A DNA stretch of 64,000 nt from the IMG/VR virus record IMGVR_UViG_3300024348_000029, positions 1-64,000 of that record; one strand, 5' to 3'. The notes beneath the pieces are model-generated. The model had not been told where the DNA came from. It was given only the letters and a program-made list of their open reading frames with translations, and did no database searches. The DNA is from a virus. Below are positions 13,228 through 21,014 of the stretch, piece by piece. A program made the translations under genes and the position numbers. Each line of letters begins with the position of its first letter. Position 1 is the stretch's first letter.

Positions 13228-13343
13228 TCTTGTATGTGTTACACCGAGGGTAGATTAAAGACCGTCGACACCGAATACAGGGTTCCTTCCATTACATTGT
13301 AACGGTTGCTCCAGTAATTCGATATGGCGTAATACTTTAATCA
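13199..13343 (-). ncRNA. Leader RNA B of the Pro-to-Arg tRNA operon
   Basis: The transcript runs from a TATATTTG box (13356-13349) to the terminator at 13199, about 145 bases. It shares promoter context, a 17-base core (13298-13314) and terminator with leader A, but differs in between. A CCGTTA/TAATGG hairpin lies within it. It includes the 29-residue frame listed separately. Confidence 0.55.
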
Positions 13344-13344
13344 T
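13255..13344 (-). CDS. Candidate leader peptide, 29 residues
   Basis: An ATG four bases after the TATATTTG box opens a frame MIKVLRHIELLEQPLQCNGR ending GVDGL. Its ELLEQPLQ part matches SLLEEPLQ in leader A, and in the seven shared LLE(E/Q)PLQ codons four differences are synonymous and only one changes the residue (E/Q). The peptide rather than the RNA may therefore be what is conserved. No family is recognised. Confidence 0.4.
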   Translation of the reverse strand: MIKVLRHIELLEQPLQCNGRNPVFGVDGL

Positions 13345-13348
13345 GCTA

Positions 13349-13356
13349 CAAATATA
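13349..13356 (-). promoter_or_regulatory. Promoter -7 box TATATTTG of leader B
   Basis: An exact TAnnTTTG match, with TTG 19 bases upstream in the shared context ATGTTGCTAG. It is divergent from the plus-strand promoter candidate at 13400. Confidence 0.65.
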
Positions 13357-13399
13357 ACACTTTATTTTAAACTAGCAACATAAATCAATTTATTTTTAG

Positions 13400-13410
13400 T
13401 ATCTTTATAA
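13400..13410 (+). promoter_or_regulatory. Promoter candidate TATCTTTATAA before the regulator gene
   Basis: The same 11-mer occurs at 25023-25033 and 43958-43968 in gaps before plus-strand genes. Here it lies 16 bases before the ATG at 13427. Confidence 0.5.
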
Positions 13411-13426
13411 TACTAATTGTGTAATT

Positions 13427-14227
13427 ATGAACAGTAAAGTAAAAAGACCAAATAAAATTACGATTGATACCCATAGAGGTAAAGAAAATACCGCTTTTGG
13501 AAAACACTCGAGAGTACCGTTCAATATAGATGATATAGATGCTAAGAGTTTATTAGTATTGGCCTTTATAGATATTGATCAGTTCCTTGATTCGAAGTTT
13601 AAAATAAAGAATATTAGAAGAGTTATTAGACTTGAAGATTTTTGTAGTAGCTTACATGTAAGTAAAAATACTATAAAGAGATGTCTAAAAGAACTTGAGG
13701 AGAAAGGATTTATCACCTCAACATATAAACATAGTGTAGGAACTTCTTACATATCTAATATTGTAAAGCTTCATGTAAAGTATCAGATCATAACATACTC
13801 ATTTATTACTAGGGAAGATTTATCTCATGCAGTAAAGGCTTTTATTGTAAAGGTTGTTATGCTTGGAGAACCTAGAATTACTAATATACGAAATGTAACA
13901 GCTTTGGTAAAAGAGACTGGAGTACCCAGGAGAAAGATAAATGATGTCTTAACTGACTTACTTTCAAGAGGTTATATATTAGATCACCCCACCGAAAGCT
14001 CTATACAAATATTGGATGTTGCTGGAATCATGTTAGATTCTGAAGAGAAATTAATGCTGGAGCATAGACAACTTAGGGAAACAATAGCTTTTTATGAAGC
14101 TAACTTTCCTACTTTTAATGAGGACGACACAGAGGAGATCACTAGGCTTAAGTCTGAAGTAAACAGATTATTAAAGAAGATAATGATGTTACAAAATGGC
14201 AACAGTGAAAACAATAAAAAAACATAG
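13427..14227 (+). CDS. Tandem winged-helix DNA-binding protein, 266 residues
   Basis: Two winged-helix units are visible: residues about 70-105 with EDFCSSLHVSKNTIKRCLKE followed by EEKGFITS, and about 160-190 with VKETGVPRRKINDVLTDL then SRGYILD. The C-terminus (from about 210) is a predicted coiled coil. It is the first plus-strand gene and faces the tRNA operons back to back, so it is well placed to regulate either the late block or leader B. It overlaps the next gene by 32 bases. A replication-initiator role is an alternative, since such proteins can also carry paired winged helices. Confidence 0.7.
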   Translation: MNSKVKRPNKITIDTHRGKENTAFGKHSRVPFNIDDIDAKSLLVLAFIDIDQFLDSKFKIKNIRRVIRLEDFCSSLHVSKNTIKRCLKELEEKGFITSTYKHSVGTSYISNIVKLHVKYQIITYSFITREDLSHAVKAFIVKVVMLGEPRITNIRNVTALVKETGVPRRKINDVLTDLLSRGYILDHPTESSIQILDVAGIMLDSEEKLMLEHRQLRETIAFYEANFPTFNEDDTEEITRLKSEVNRLLKKIMMLQNGNSENNKKT

Positions 14228-15005
14228 CGAGAAAAAATATACTAAGAAGAAACCTAAGAAGAAGAAAGCCCCAGTAGCGAAAAAGGAGATAGTCCCCAGA
14301 CGTAAAAAGAAAACTTACCCTTCCCACGAGAAAAAACTAGTCTATACCTATGTCTTAAAAGATATCAAACGAAACATTTATAAAATTGGAAAGACTGCCG
14401 ATCCTCATGCAAGATTTAAATCTTTATGTAGAAAGGGTAAGGTACTTCCTATTGCACTAGTTAGGAAGGATGTAGAGGATCAACTTCATAAAGAATACGC
14501 AGAAAATCGTATGTTTAATGAAGAATATAAAATGAATGGAGCCACTGAATGGTTCAGACCTGGAGGAAAGTTTGATGCTTTCATAGCTACTGTAGATAAA
14601 GGGAAATTCCTTCCTTATATTACTGTGCATACAATGACTAAGCAACTTATAGAAGATAATTGTATAAGATTAAATGACTCTACTGTAGAATGGGAACTTG
14701 CTCAGAGCACTTTCGGGTATTATTTTATAGGGTTGGAGTTACTTAAGATGTTAGGGTATATTAAAAAAGCCGGAGATATATTAATTTCTGAGAATAAACA
14801 TGATGTTATGCTTATAGGTAGAAGGGCATCTGTATCAGATAAAGTCTACGAAGATATTAGAGATAACTATATGGTATGTATTGCTCACAAGGCCAAGGAG
14901 GGCTTAATAGCAGAAAATAAACGTGATATATCAAGACTTAGAAAAGTTACGATAGAGACTATAGAATTTGATTCAGAAGTCTTTTTATTATTAAATAGTG
15001 TATAA
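14196..15005 (+). CDS. GIY-YIG-type (T5orf172/MUG113-like) protein, 269 residues
   Basis: A very basic N-terminus (residues 7-45, Lys-rich) precedes a domain of about 90 residues with YTYVLKDIKRNIYKIGKTAD ... ARFKSLC ... DVEDQLHKEY ... NGATEWFRPGG. This pattern, with the KIGKT core, Arg, LH and WF positions, matches the T5orf172/MUG113 branch of GIY-YIG nucleases. The C-terminal 120 residues are unassigned. It overlaps the regulator gene, which suggests a shared transcript. It may be a nuclease or a DNA-binding protein that lost activity. Confidence 0.7.
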   Translation: MATVKTIKKHSEKKYTKKKPKKKKAPVAKKEIVPRRKKKTYPSHEKKLVYTYVLKDIKRNIYKIGKTADPHARFKSLCRKGKVLPIALVRKDVEDQLHKEYAENRMFNEEYKMNGATEWFRPGGKFDAFIATVDKGKFLPYITVHTMTKQLIEDNCIRLNDSTVEWELAQSTFGYYFIGLELLKMLGYIKKAGDILISENKHDVMLIGRRASVSDKVYEDIRDNYMVCIAHKAKEGLIAENKRDISRLRKVTIETIEFDSEVFLLLNSV

Positions 15006-15045
15006 TAATATAGTACACAAAGATTAATTAATTAATTTCGAAAAA

Positions 15046-16206
15046 ATGAATTACTATAAAAACCATAAGGGAGCTAAAAGAAAGTTCCAGACAGCAGGTG
15101 TACTTCCTATCACAGGTAGTACAGGCGTTTCGCCATTAACATATGGGCCAGGACCTGGTGAAGAAGGATTTACAACACCAGTATCAACTATTACAGGAAG
15201 TACTTCTAGATCAGGGCTTACTTATGGTCCTAAACCGGTAGGAGGACCTGATGCTGAAACTAGACTAGCATATATGCACCCTGAAAAAAGAAGAATGGAG
15301 TTAGTTAGGATACAGAAAAACCTGGCATCCGGACAAACTATTCCTCAAGCAGATAAAGATCTGTTAAATGCAGCATATAGACAGAATAATCCTAACCCAA
15401 ATAGTCAGATGACTGATGACCCTGAGTTATTAAAGAAAATATTTCCAGGAGGAGATCCTATTAGTAACATAAACCCAGGTCAAACAGGCCCACCACAAAC
15501 AGTAGTGAATCCTGATGGTACAGTAGCTCCTAAAACACCTGTAACACCTGTAGACACTGTAGTAGCACCAGCAACATCTACTGTAACTAATGAAGAGTTA
15601 TTAGATGCTTTAGATGCCAAATTAGCAGGGGCAAAAGATAAGGCTTCTATTGAGGCATTACAGGCGCAATTAAAAGTACCAGTTGATGGTAAATGGGGAC
15701 CGGTTTCTCAAGCAGCTTTTAATAAGCAAAGGAGAGTAATTAATTTAGGTACTAAGGCAGGTAAGGAAACTGATGAGAAGATCAGAAGAATCCAGAGACG
15801 TCTTGGAGTAGGAGTAGACGGAATATGGGGGACTAAGACTGACACCGCATTTAAAAAACTTAAAGCATTACAAGGAGATCTTGGCGTAACAGCTGATGGT
15901 GTCTGGGGACCGAACACAAAGAAAGCAGCAATAGCTCGTAGCACTAAAACAGCTGATGAGATTCAAAGTCTTGCTACTAATGGGTTACCAAAACAAGACT
16001 TACAAAGAAGTAGCAGGCCTACTAATACCTTATCAAATGGAGATGCTCGTAAGAAAGCAAGAGGAATGAGAAAGGAAGCAAGACAAGAAAAAAGATCTGG
16101 TCGTAAACTTGATAGACAGCTAAGAAGAGATGCCGATAAGTTCAACGCAGATGGCTCACCTAAATTAAGAAGAGGCGGACTATTCTACAATTCAGTAGAA
16201 AAATAA
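15046..16206 (+). CDS. Peptidoglycan-binding repeat protein, 386 residues
   Basis: Three PG_binding_1-like units lie at about residues 203-232, 246-274 and 276-297, each with a (V/A)DG(K/I/V)WGxxT-like core (VDGKWGPVS, VDGIWGTKT, ADGVWGPNT). The first 200 residues are Gly/Pro/Thr-rich and include KFQTAGVLP near the N-terminus; the last 80 are very basic and end RRGGLFYN. It probably binds the host wall as a virion protein or lysis accessory. No catalytic domain is visible, so it may partner with a separate lytic enzyme. Confidence 0.7.
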   Translation: MNYYKNHKGAKRKFQTAGVLPITGSTGVSPLTYGPGPGEEGFTTPVSTITGSTSRSGLTYGPKPVGGPDAETRLAYMHPEKRRMELVRIQKNLASGQTIPQADKDLLNAAYRQNNPNPNSQMTDDPELLKKIFPGGDPISNINPGQTGPPQTVVNPDGTVAPKTPVTPVDTVVAPATSTVTNEELLDALDAKLAGAKDKASIEALQAQLKVPVDGKWGPVSQAAFNKQRRVINLGTKAGKETDEKIRRIQRRLGVGVDGIWGTKTDTAFKKLKALQGDLGVTADGVWGPNTKKAAIARSTKTADEIQSLATNGLPKQDLQRSSRPTNTLSNGDARKKARGMRKEARQEKRSGRKLDRQLRRDADKFNADGSPKLRRGGLFYNSVEK

Positions 16207-16253
16207 GACTACATTAATAGTAGTAAATAAGAATAATATGAAAATCAATAACT

Positions 16254-17147
16254 ATGTTAGTAGAAGATTGGAGACCTAAATTATACTGTAAAGACGTTGA
16301 GTGTCAGAACCTTACGCCAAACAAGCAAGTTCTGTTCATTGAAGAAGGACATAAATATTATCACGCAGATGATATTGTTGGAGGACAGTTGAAACCTTTT
16401 GAGGATTCAAAATATATGTTTAGATCACCTACAGGAATTATTGGAGATATGCACGAGCATTTTGATACTATTCCACAAGCAAAGAAATACGTTAAGAAAC
16501 ATAAACTGCCAATCACCTGGGAACAACTCGTATATGCGTGGGAATTCTTAGGTGATTTTGCGTCTGATCAAGGTACAGTTCTACATGGATACGGAGAAGC
16601 CTTATTCAACAAATGGCCTATGCCTGCACCAGATTTACAGAAACAACCGTATGTACATGATTTATATATGGAGCTTACTGATAGATACAAGCTGGCAAAG
16701 ACGGAGTTATTAGTATACTCTACAAAATTAAGGATAGCCGGACAGGTCGATCTACTTATGAAGAGTAAAGACGGTTCAGAATACCACATACTAGATTGGA
16801 AGTTTTTAAATGCTCCTATAGAGAAGAAAAGCTTCTTTAACTGGGGAACCAGGAAATTTAAGATGATGTATGGACCATTTAATAAACTTATGGACTGTAA
16901 TTTCTACCATTATAGTGTACAAATGGAAATATATAGGTACCTTATGGGCGCCGCAGGTAAAAAAGTAAAAAGTAAAACATTGATGGTAGTAACATCTGAT
17001 GGATATGAACTTGTACCGGGACACCCTATGAAAATATGGGTATCTGAAGATGGTATACTTCATGCACGATACAGACACTACAAGAATAAATTATATGATA
17101 GTTCTAAAGATATGGACTATCTAGAAAATGGTTATAAAATAATATAA
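16254..17147 (+). CDS. PD-(D/E)XK superfamily nuclease, 297 residues
   Basis: The order of motifs fits RecB/Cas4-like nucleases: GTVLHGYGEAL (helix with His), then TELLVYS, then AGQVDLLM with the metal-binding Asp, ILDWKF with Asp-x-Lys, and YSVQMEIYRYLM with the Q-x-x-x-Y helix. It likely acts on phage DNA ends or recombination intermediates before packaging. It lies between the wall-binding gene and the terminase genes. A 13-codon frame starting at 16238 precedes it in another frame (see findings). Confidence 0.8.
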   Translation: MLVEDWRPKLYCKDVECQNLTPNKQVLFIEEGHKYYHADDIVGGQLKPFEDSKYMFRSPTGIIGDMHEHFDTIPQAKKYVKKHKLPITWEQLVYAWEFLGDFASDQGTVLHGYGEALFNKWPMPAPDLQKQPYVHDLYMELTDRYKLAKTELLVYSTKLRIAGQVDLLMKSKDGSEYHILDWKFLNAPIEKKSFFNWGTRKFKMMYGPFNKLMDCNFYHYSVQMEIYRYLMGAAGKKVKSKTLMVVTSDGYELVPGHPMKIWVSEDGILHARYRHYKNKLYDSSKDMDYLENGYKII

Positions 17148-17148
17148 T

Positions 17149-17439
17149 ATGGCACTAAGAAATTTAAGACCTAGAGGAGAAAGAATATTCTTTGCCTCAG
17201 GCGATATCGTAGAAATTAAGCATGACTTACCAAATAAGCCTCAGATGCTTGTTCAATCAGTAGATAAATCTACTATGAAAGTAAAACAGTATTCTCCAGG
17301 AGAACATTCTGATGATTCAGATGAAAAAGATAAAGGAACCCTTTTAGGCCTTACTTGTATTTGGTTCACTGCTAATGGAGAGTTACAAAAACATAGGTTT
17401 AATACAAAAGACCTACAAAAAGTAGAGTTAGATGATTAA
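17149..17439 (+). CDS. Small protein resembling DUF2158/YodC, 96 residues
   Basis: Contains ASGDIVEIKHDLPNKPQMLV near the start and GLTCIWFTANGELQKHRF near the end, the two blocks typical of the small DUF2158 beta-barrel family (GDxVxLKSGGPxMTV ... CxWF...F). An acidic insert (SDDSDEKDKG) separates them. It ends 8 bases inside the next gene, so it is part of the packaging operon. Role unknown. Confidence 0.55.
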   Translation: MALRNLRPRGERIFFASGDIVEIKHDLPNKPQMLVQSVDKSTMKVKQYSPGEHSDDSDEKDKGTLLGLTCIWFTANGELQKHRFNTKDLQKVELDD

Positions 17440-18004
17440 ATTTACTATATCAGGTGGAAAACTTGTTCTTGACAATAGTATAGTTTTGTTCGATGAACTT
17501 AAAGAGCTGTACAATGTAAAGGATGGAGAGAAGTGGCTGCAGGTCATATACTATCTGCATTCTACTGATACTGAGAATCCTTTTAGAGATCTTGATACTT
17601 TTGTATTAGAGGAGAATGTTATGATGGCAGTATTTAAACAACCCTCATTCAAAGCCATGAAAATGACTAAGAAATTAGAGGATCAATTTAAAGCTGCGGA
17701 AAGATTATTTCTAAAGTATACTAGCACACCCGAGAAGAGGCTACTTAAATCTATTGATAGAAAGTTAGATGAAATCACTAAAATGCTGGACGATAATATA
17801 CCTATCATAGAGGAATCTGTTACCAGTAGTGGAGAAACTAAGTTTAATACCAATCTTACTATTATGCTTAATGCGTTCGCTAAAATTGAGACTATTATGA
17901 AGAGTAAAACAATACTTGCTAATGCAGTAATGAAATCAGAAGGAGCAGGGCGTACCCGTGGTGGAGGTACTACAAGTTTCAGAGAACGAGGACTAGAAGA
18001 CTAA
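17432..18004 (+). CDS. Putative small terminase subunit or packaging cofactor, 190 residues
   Basis: A helical protein with beta-like N-terminus, central charged helices (KKLEDQFKAAERLFLKYTS, then KRLLKSIDRKLDEITKMLDD) and a Gly/Arg-rich end (GAGRTRGGGTTSF). It ends 3 bases before terL. The assignment as TerS rests on position and helical character only; no family motif is visible. Confidence 0.45.
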   Translation: MIKFTISGGKLVLDNSIVLFDELKELYNVKDGEKWLQVIYYLHSTDTENPFRDLDTFVLEENVMMAVFKQPSFKAMKMTKKLEDQFKAAERLFLKYTSTPEKRLLKSIDRKLDEITKMLDDNIPIIEESVTSSGETKFNTNLTIMLNAFAKIETIMKSKTILANAVMKSEGAGRTRGGGTTSFRERGLED

Positions 18005-18007
18005 GAT

Positions 18008-20191
18008 ATGAGAATTAGCGCGAAGACAAAATATAATAGGTATAGTGAGACTAAGCTTCCTTTTCTAACTAAGACAGGAGATAAAATAATGAATGGTCAT
18101 TGGGATGTATCCGAGACCAAGGAGTTTCTTGAAGGAATTAGAACAGGAGAAGAAGAAATTAGACTTAAAGACTATCTAGTATACAGACCATTACCAAAAG
18201 CTATTACAGCGCTGAGAGATAAACCAGATGTTCATCCTCAGAGTTATGATATGCAACTTTACTATAAGAAGATAGATAAGGTTATGCGTGAGGGCATCTA
18301 TATAGGTTCAGAGTATTATAATCCTATGTTTTGTTTTTGGCATATTTTATTCATCTTTGAGATCCCGATGTATGATAAGAATAACAATCCTATAGAAGGG
18401 TCAGAGATCGGAAGACCTTTGTATTCTACAATAGATAGATATATTTTTGACTTGCTATGGAAAGGATTTAAACAAAAGAAGTACGGCTCTATAATGGGTG
18501 GAAGGGGTATTGGTAAATCTTTTATTACCGACTCTGTAGTTGCTTGGTTCTATATGATATTTGATAATCAAGAGATTATTATATCTGCTACCTCTGATCC
18601 AATTGTGGAGGAAGCTTGGGATAAAGTAGAAGACACTATTAAGCTTATAGAAGAAGAGTACCCTGGGTATAGACAGAAACAAATGACTAGCTCTACTAAA
18701 AAGATTGTAGCTGGTGAAGAGTACTATGACTCTAATAATGATAAAAAAGTTAGGGGTTCTCAGAACGAGATAAGAAAAATTACTTACGCAGATAACCCTA
18801 ACGTAACAAGGGGTAGGCGTCCTCACTTTCAACATATTGAGGAGTTCGCATCTTTCCCATCACACCCATCTAAAGGCTCTTTAAAAAACTGTTTAACACA
18901 GTCTAAGGGTTCTTGGAAGATCATGGGATCTATTATGAAAGCATTCGTAATGATGACAGGTACGGGTGGATCTGTGAACAATAAAGATGCTGAAGATGTA
19001 TTTACCAATCCAGATGGTTTCAATCTATTGAAGGTAATGGAATGGACAGATAATCCAAAAGGTACAGGTATATTTATTCCTGCCTATCTTAAGTATGGAG
19101 GTACTTGGGAGGGCGTAGGGACACCGAATATTGAACTTGCTATGCTGTTACTGATTAAGTCTAGAAAGGCGTTAGAATCAGACCCTATAGCATTCATTGG
19201 GGAACTACAGGAATTTCCAATAACTCTAGATGAGGTATTTACTGTAACAGGTACTAATATCTTCAACCAGGATAAAATAGCTGAGCAGCTTACTAAATTA
19301 AAAGTAGCTACCAAGAAGCCGTGGAAGACAGGACAACTAAATTACATTCTTGATAAAGACGGTAATGTATTAGGTGTTGAGTTCGTAGAGAAAGCTGGGG
19401 GTAAAATTATTATAGTAGAAGAACCTGATAGAGAACCTGATGGTCAGATAATGAATAATCTTTATGTAGGTGGAGTAGATAGTATTGACCAAGGTAGAAA
19501 AGATTCATTAGTAGATGGATCTAAATTAGCTGTAGCTATAAAGAAGAGGATGACTAATTCACTATTTACTAGAACAAGTCAAATATATGTAGCTTTCTAT
19601 AATGAACGTTCTGATGACGTACGTTGGGATTATGAAAATGTCCTGAAGTTATCGATGTATTTCAATGCTAAGATGAATATTGAGTACACTAAAATAAATA
19701 TAGTGTCCTTCTTTAGAGAGAAAAAACAATTATGGAGAGTATTAAAAAGGCCTTCAATTGCTATAGGGTCTAATGTAAGTGGACAGAAAGCAAGTACACT
19801 TATAGGTACTCCTGCTACTACTGCAGTAATTGATCACCAAGATCAAAAATTTGCTGACTATATTGATGATAATTACTACCAAATTTTGTATATTCCCGTG
19901 CTGGAACAGTGCAGGGATTACTCAAGAGAAAATAGGACAAAATACGATTTTGTGGTAGCCTGCGGATTAGCTGAATTAGCTGATGAAGATTTTTTAGGTA
20001 GGCCAGCATCAACAACAGGTACAGCATCAGGGGAGTTAACTATGATAGGTATGTATCGAGACGGCAATGGTAGAAAGCGTTGGGGAACTATCCCAGTTAA
20101 TGATAGCAAAGAAATAAACTCTATCTCAGAGGAGGAAATAGGTGAGAATAATCAATCTACTCCTTTTAAGTGGATAGATCCTACTCAATAG
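18008..20191 (+). CDS. terL: Terminase large subunit (packaging ATPase-nuclease)
   Basis: 727 residues. The ATPase part has a P-loop GGRGIGKS (residues about 163-170) and a Walker B with catalytic Glu in FQHIEEF (about 275-281). The C-terminal RNase H-like nuclease part has VGGVDSIDQG (first Asp) and KYDFVVACGLAEL (later acidic site). It cuts concatemeric DNA and drives it through the portal. Size and motif order fit large crAss-like terminases. It follows the putative small subunit and ends with TAG. Confidence 0.92.
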   Translation: MRISAKTKYNRYSETKLPFLTKTGDKIMNGHWDVSETKEFLEGIRTGEEEIRLKDYLVYRPLPKAITALRDKPDVHPQSYDMQLYYKKIDKVMREGIYIGSEYYNPMFCFWHILFIFEIPMYDKNNNPIEGSEIGRPLYSTIDRYIFDLLWKGFKQKKYGSIMGGRGIGKSFITDSVVAWFYMIFDNQEIIISATSDPIVEEAWDKVEDTIKLIEEEYPGYRQKQMTSSTKKIVAGEEYYDSNNDKKVRGSQNEIRKITYADNPNVTRGRRPHFQHIEEFASFPSHPSKGSLKNCLTQSKGSWKIMGSIMKAFVMMTGTGGSVNNKDAEDVFTNPDGFNLLKVMEWTDNPKGTGIFIPAYLKYGGTWEGVGTPNIELAMLLLIKSRKALESDPIAFIGELQEFPITLDEVFTVTGTNIFNQDKIAEQLTKLKVATKKPWKTGQLNYILDKDGNVLGVEFVEKAGGKIIIVEEPDREPDGQIMNNLYVGGVDSIDQGRKDSLVDGSKLAVAIKKRMTNSLFTRTSQIYVAFYNERSDDVRWDYENVLKLSMYFNAKMNIEYTKINIVSFFREKKQLWRVLKRPSIAIGSNVSGQKASTLIGTPATTAVIDHQDQKFADYIDDNYYQILYIPVLEQCRDYSRENRTKYDFVVACGLAELADEDFLGRPASTTGTASGELTMIGMYRDGNGRKRWGTIPVNDSKEINSISEEEIGENNQSTPFKWIDPTQ

Positions 20192-20253
20192 GAGTATAGT
20201 ATCAAAATTAATTAGTATTATATAAACAGGATTAATAATTCAATAAGAAAAAT

Positions 20254-21003
20254 ATGAGTAATGAAAACAAAAGTATGGATCTTGGCCAGGTAAAGGCTGA
20301 CATTGCGTACAGACATGGAGGATCAGAACAAATGAAAAGTATGGCAAATGCCAAGAATCTGACTGCCAACAATGATTTAGATGAGGTTGTACCAGTAGGT
20401 GATAGGATAGTAGTATCCTTGAAAGCCTGGCCAGCTCAAAGTGTTAACGGTTTATTTATGCCGGAGAGCTACACTGTTATTAGAGGTGATATGTATTCAA
20501 CTCAAGTTGAAGCTGTAGGAGCTGATGTAACACTAGTTAAAAAAGGGGATGTTATTATAGTATCTATTTATTCAGGATATCATATAACAACAAAAACCGG
20601 CCACGCAAAAATCATTTCACAAGCAGACATACTAATTCATAAGACAAAAGAAGACATGGAAAAAGATCAATCCTTCGACCCTAAAACATTTAAACCAGGA
20701 ATCAATTTTATTTTGGTTGAAATGATAGAAAAGAAACAACAAAGAACAGCGTCAGGTATTATCACAGAAATGGGAGAAGACGATGCACTTAATAAAAATG
20801 ATGTAGCTACTAAGACAGCTATAGTATTAGCTAAAGGTGAGGTTGACAAGTTCGGAAAGGAATATAAAGAGGTAAACATTGGAAGTACTATTATTATGGA
20901 CTCATACGTGGGTATAGTATTAAATACATCAGATGTTACAGACGAGGCTAAGTATAGAATTATGTTAAGTAATGATATCCTTGGGTATATTGAAAAGAAA
21001 TAA
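20254..21003 (+). CDS. Tandem GroES-like (Cpn10) protein, 249 residues
   Basis: Two Cpn10-like halves are visible: residues about 45-130 begin VPVGDRIVVSLK and contain VKKGDVIIVS, a dome-like loop and DILIHK; residues about 148-248 begin INFILVEMIEKKQQRTASGI, the mobile-loop-like stretch, and end IMLSNDILGYIE. Phage GroES homologues (T4 Gp31, CocO) refit the host GroEL for capsid folding. This one lies between terL and the portal, close to the capsid gene. Two domains in one chain is unusual for this family. Confidence 0.65.
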   Translation: MSNENKSMDLGQVKADIAYRHGGSEQMKSMANAKNLTANNDLDEVVPVGDRIVVSLKAWPAQSVNGLFMPESYTVIRGDMYSTQVEAVGADVTLVKKGDVIIVSIYSGYHITTKTGHAKIISQADILIHKTKEDMEKDQSFDPKTFKPGINFILVEMIEKKQQRTASGIITEMGEDDALNKNDVATKTAIVLAKGEVDKFGKEYKEVNIGSTIIMDSYVGIVLNTSDVTDEAKYRIMLSNDILGYIEKK

Positions 21004-21014
21004 TATAACGATTT

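Noticed and set aside
11669-13343. T-box riboswitch as explanation for the two leaders
   Set aside because: GGAACCG in leader A recalls the T-box bulge, but leader B lacks it, there is no specifier stem, and T-boxes are not known in this host group.
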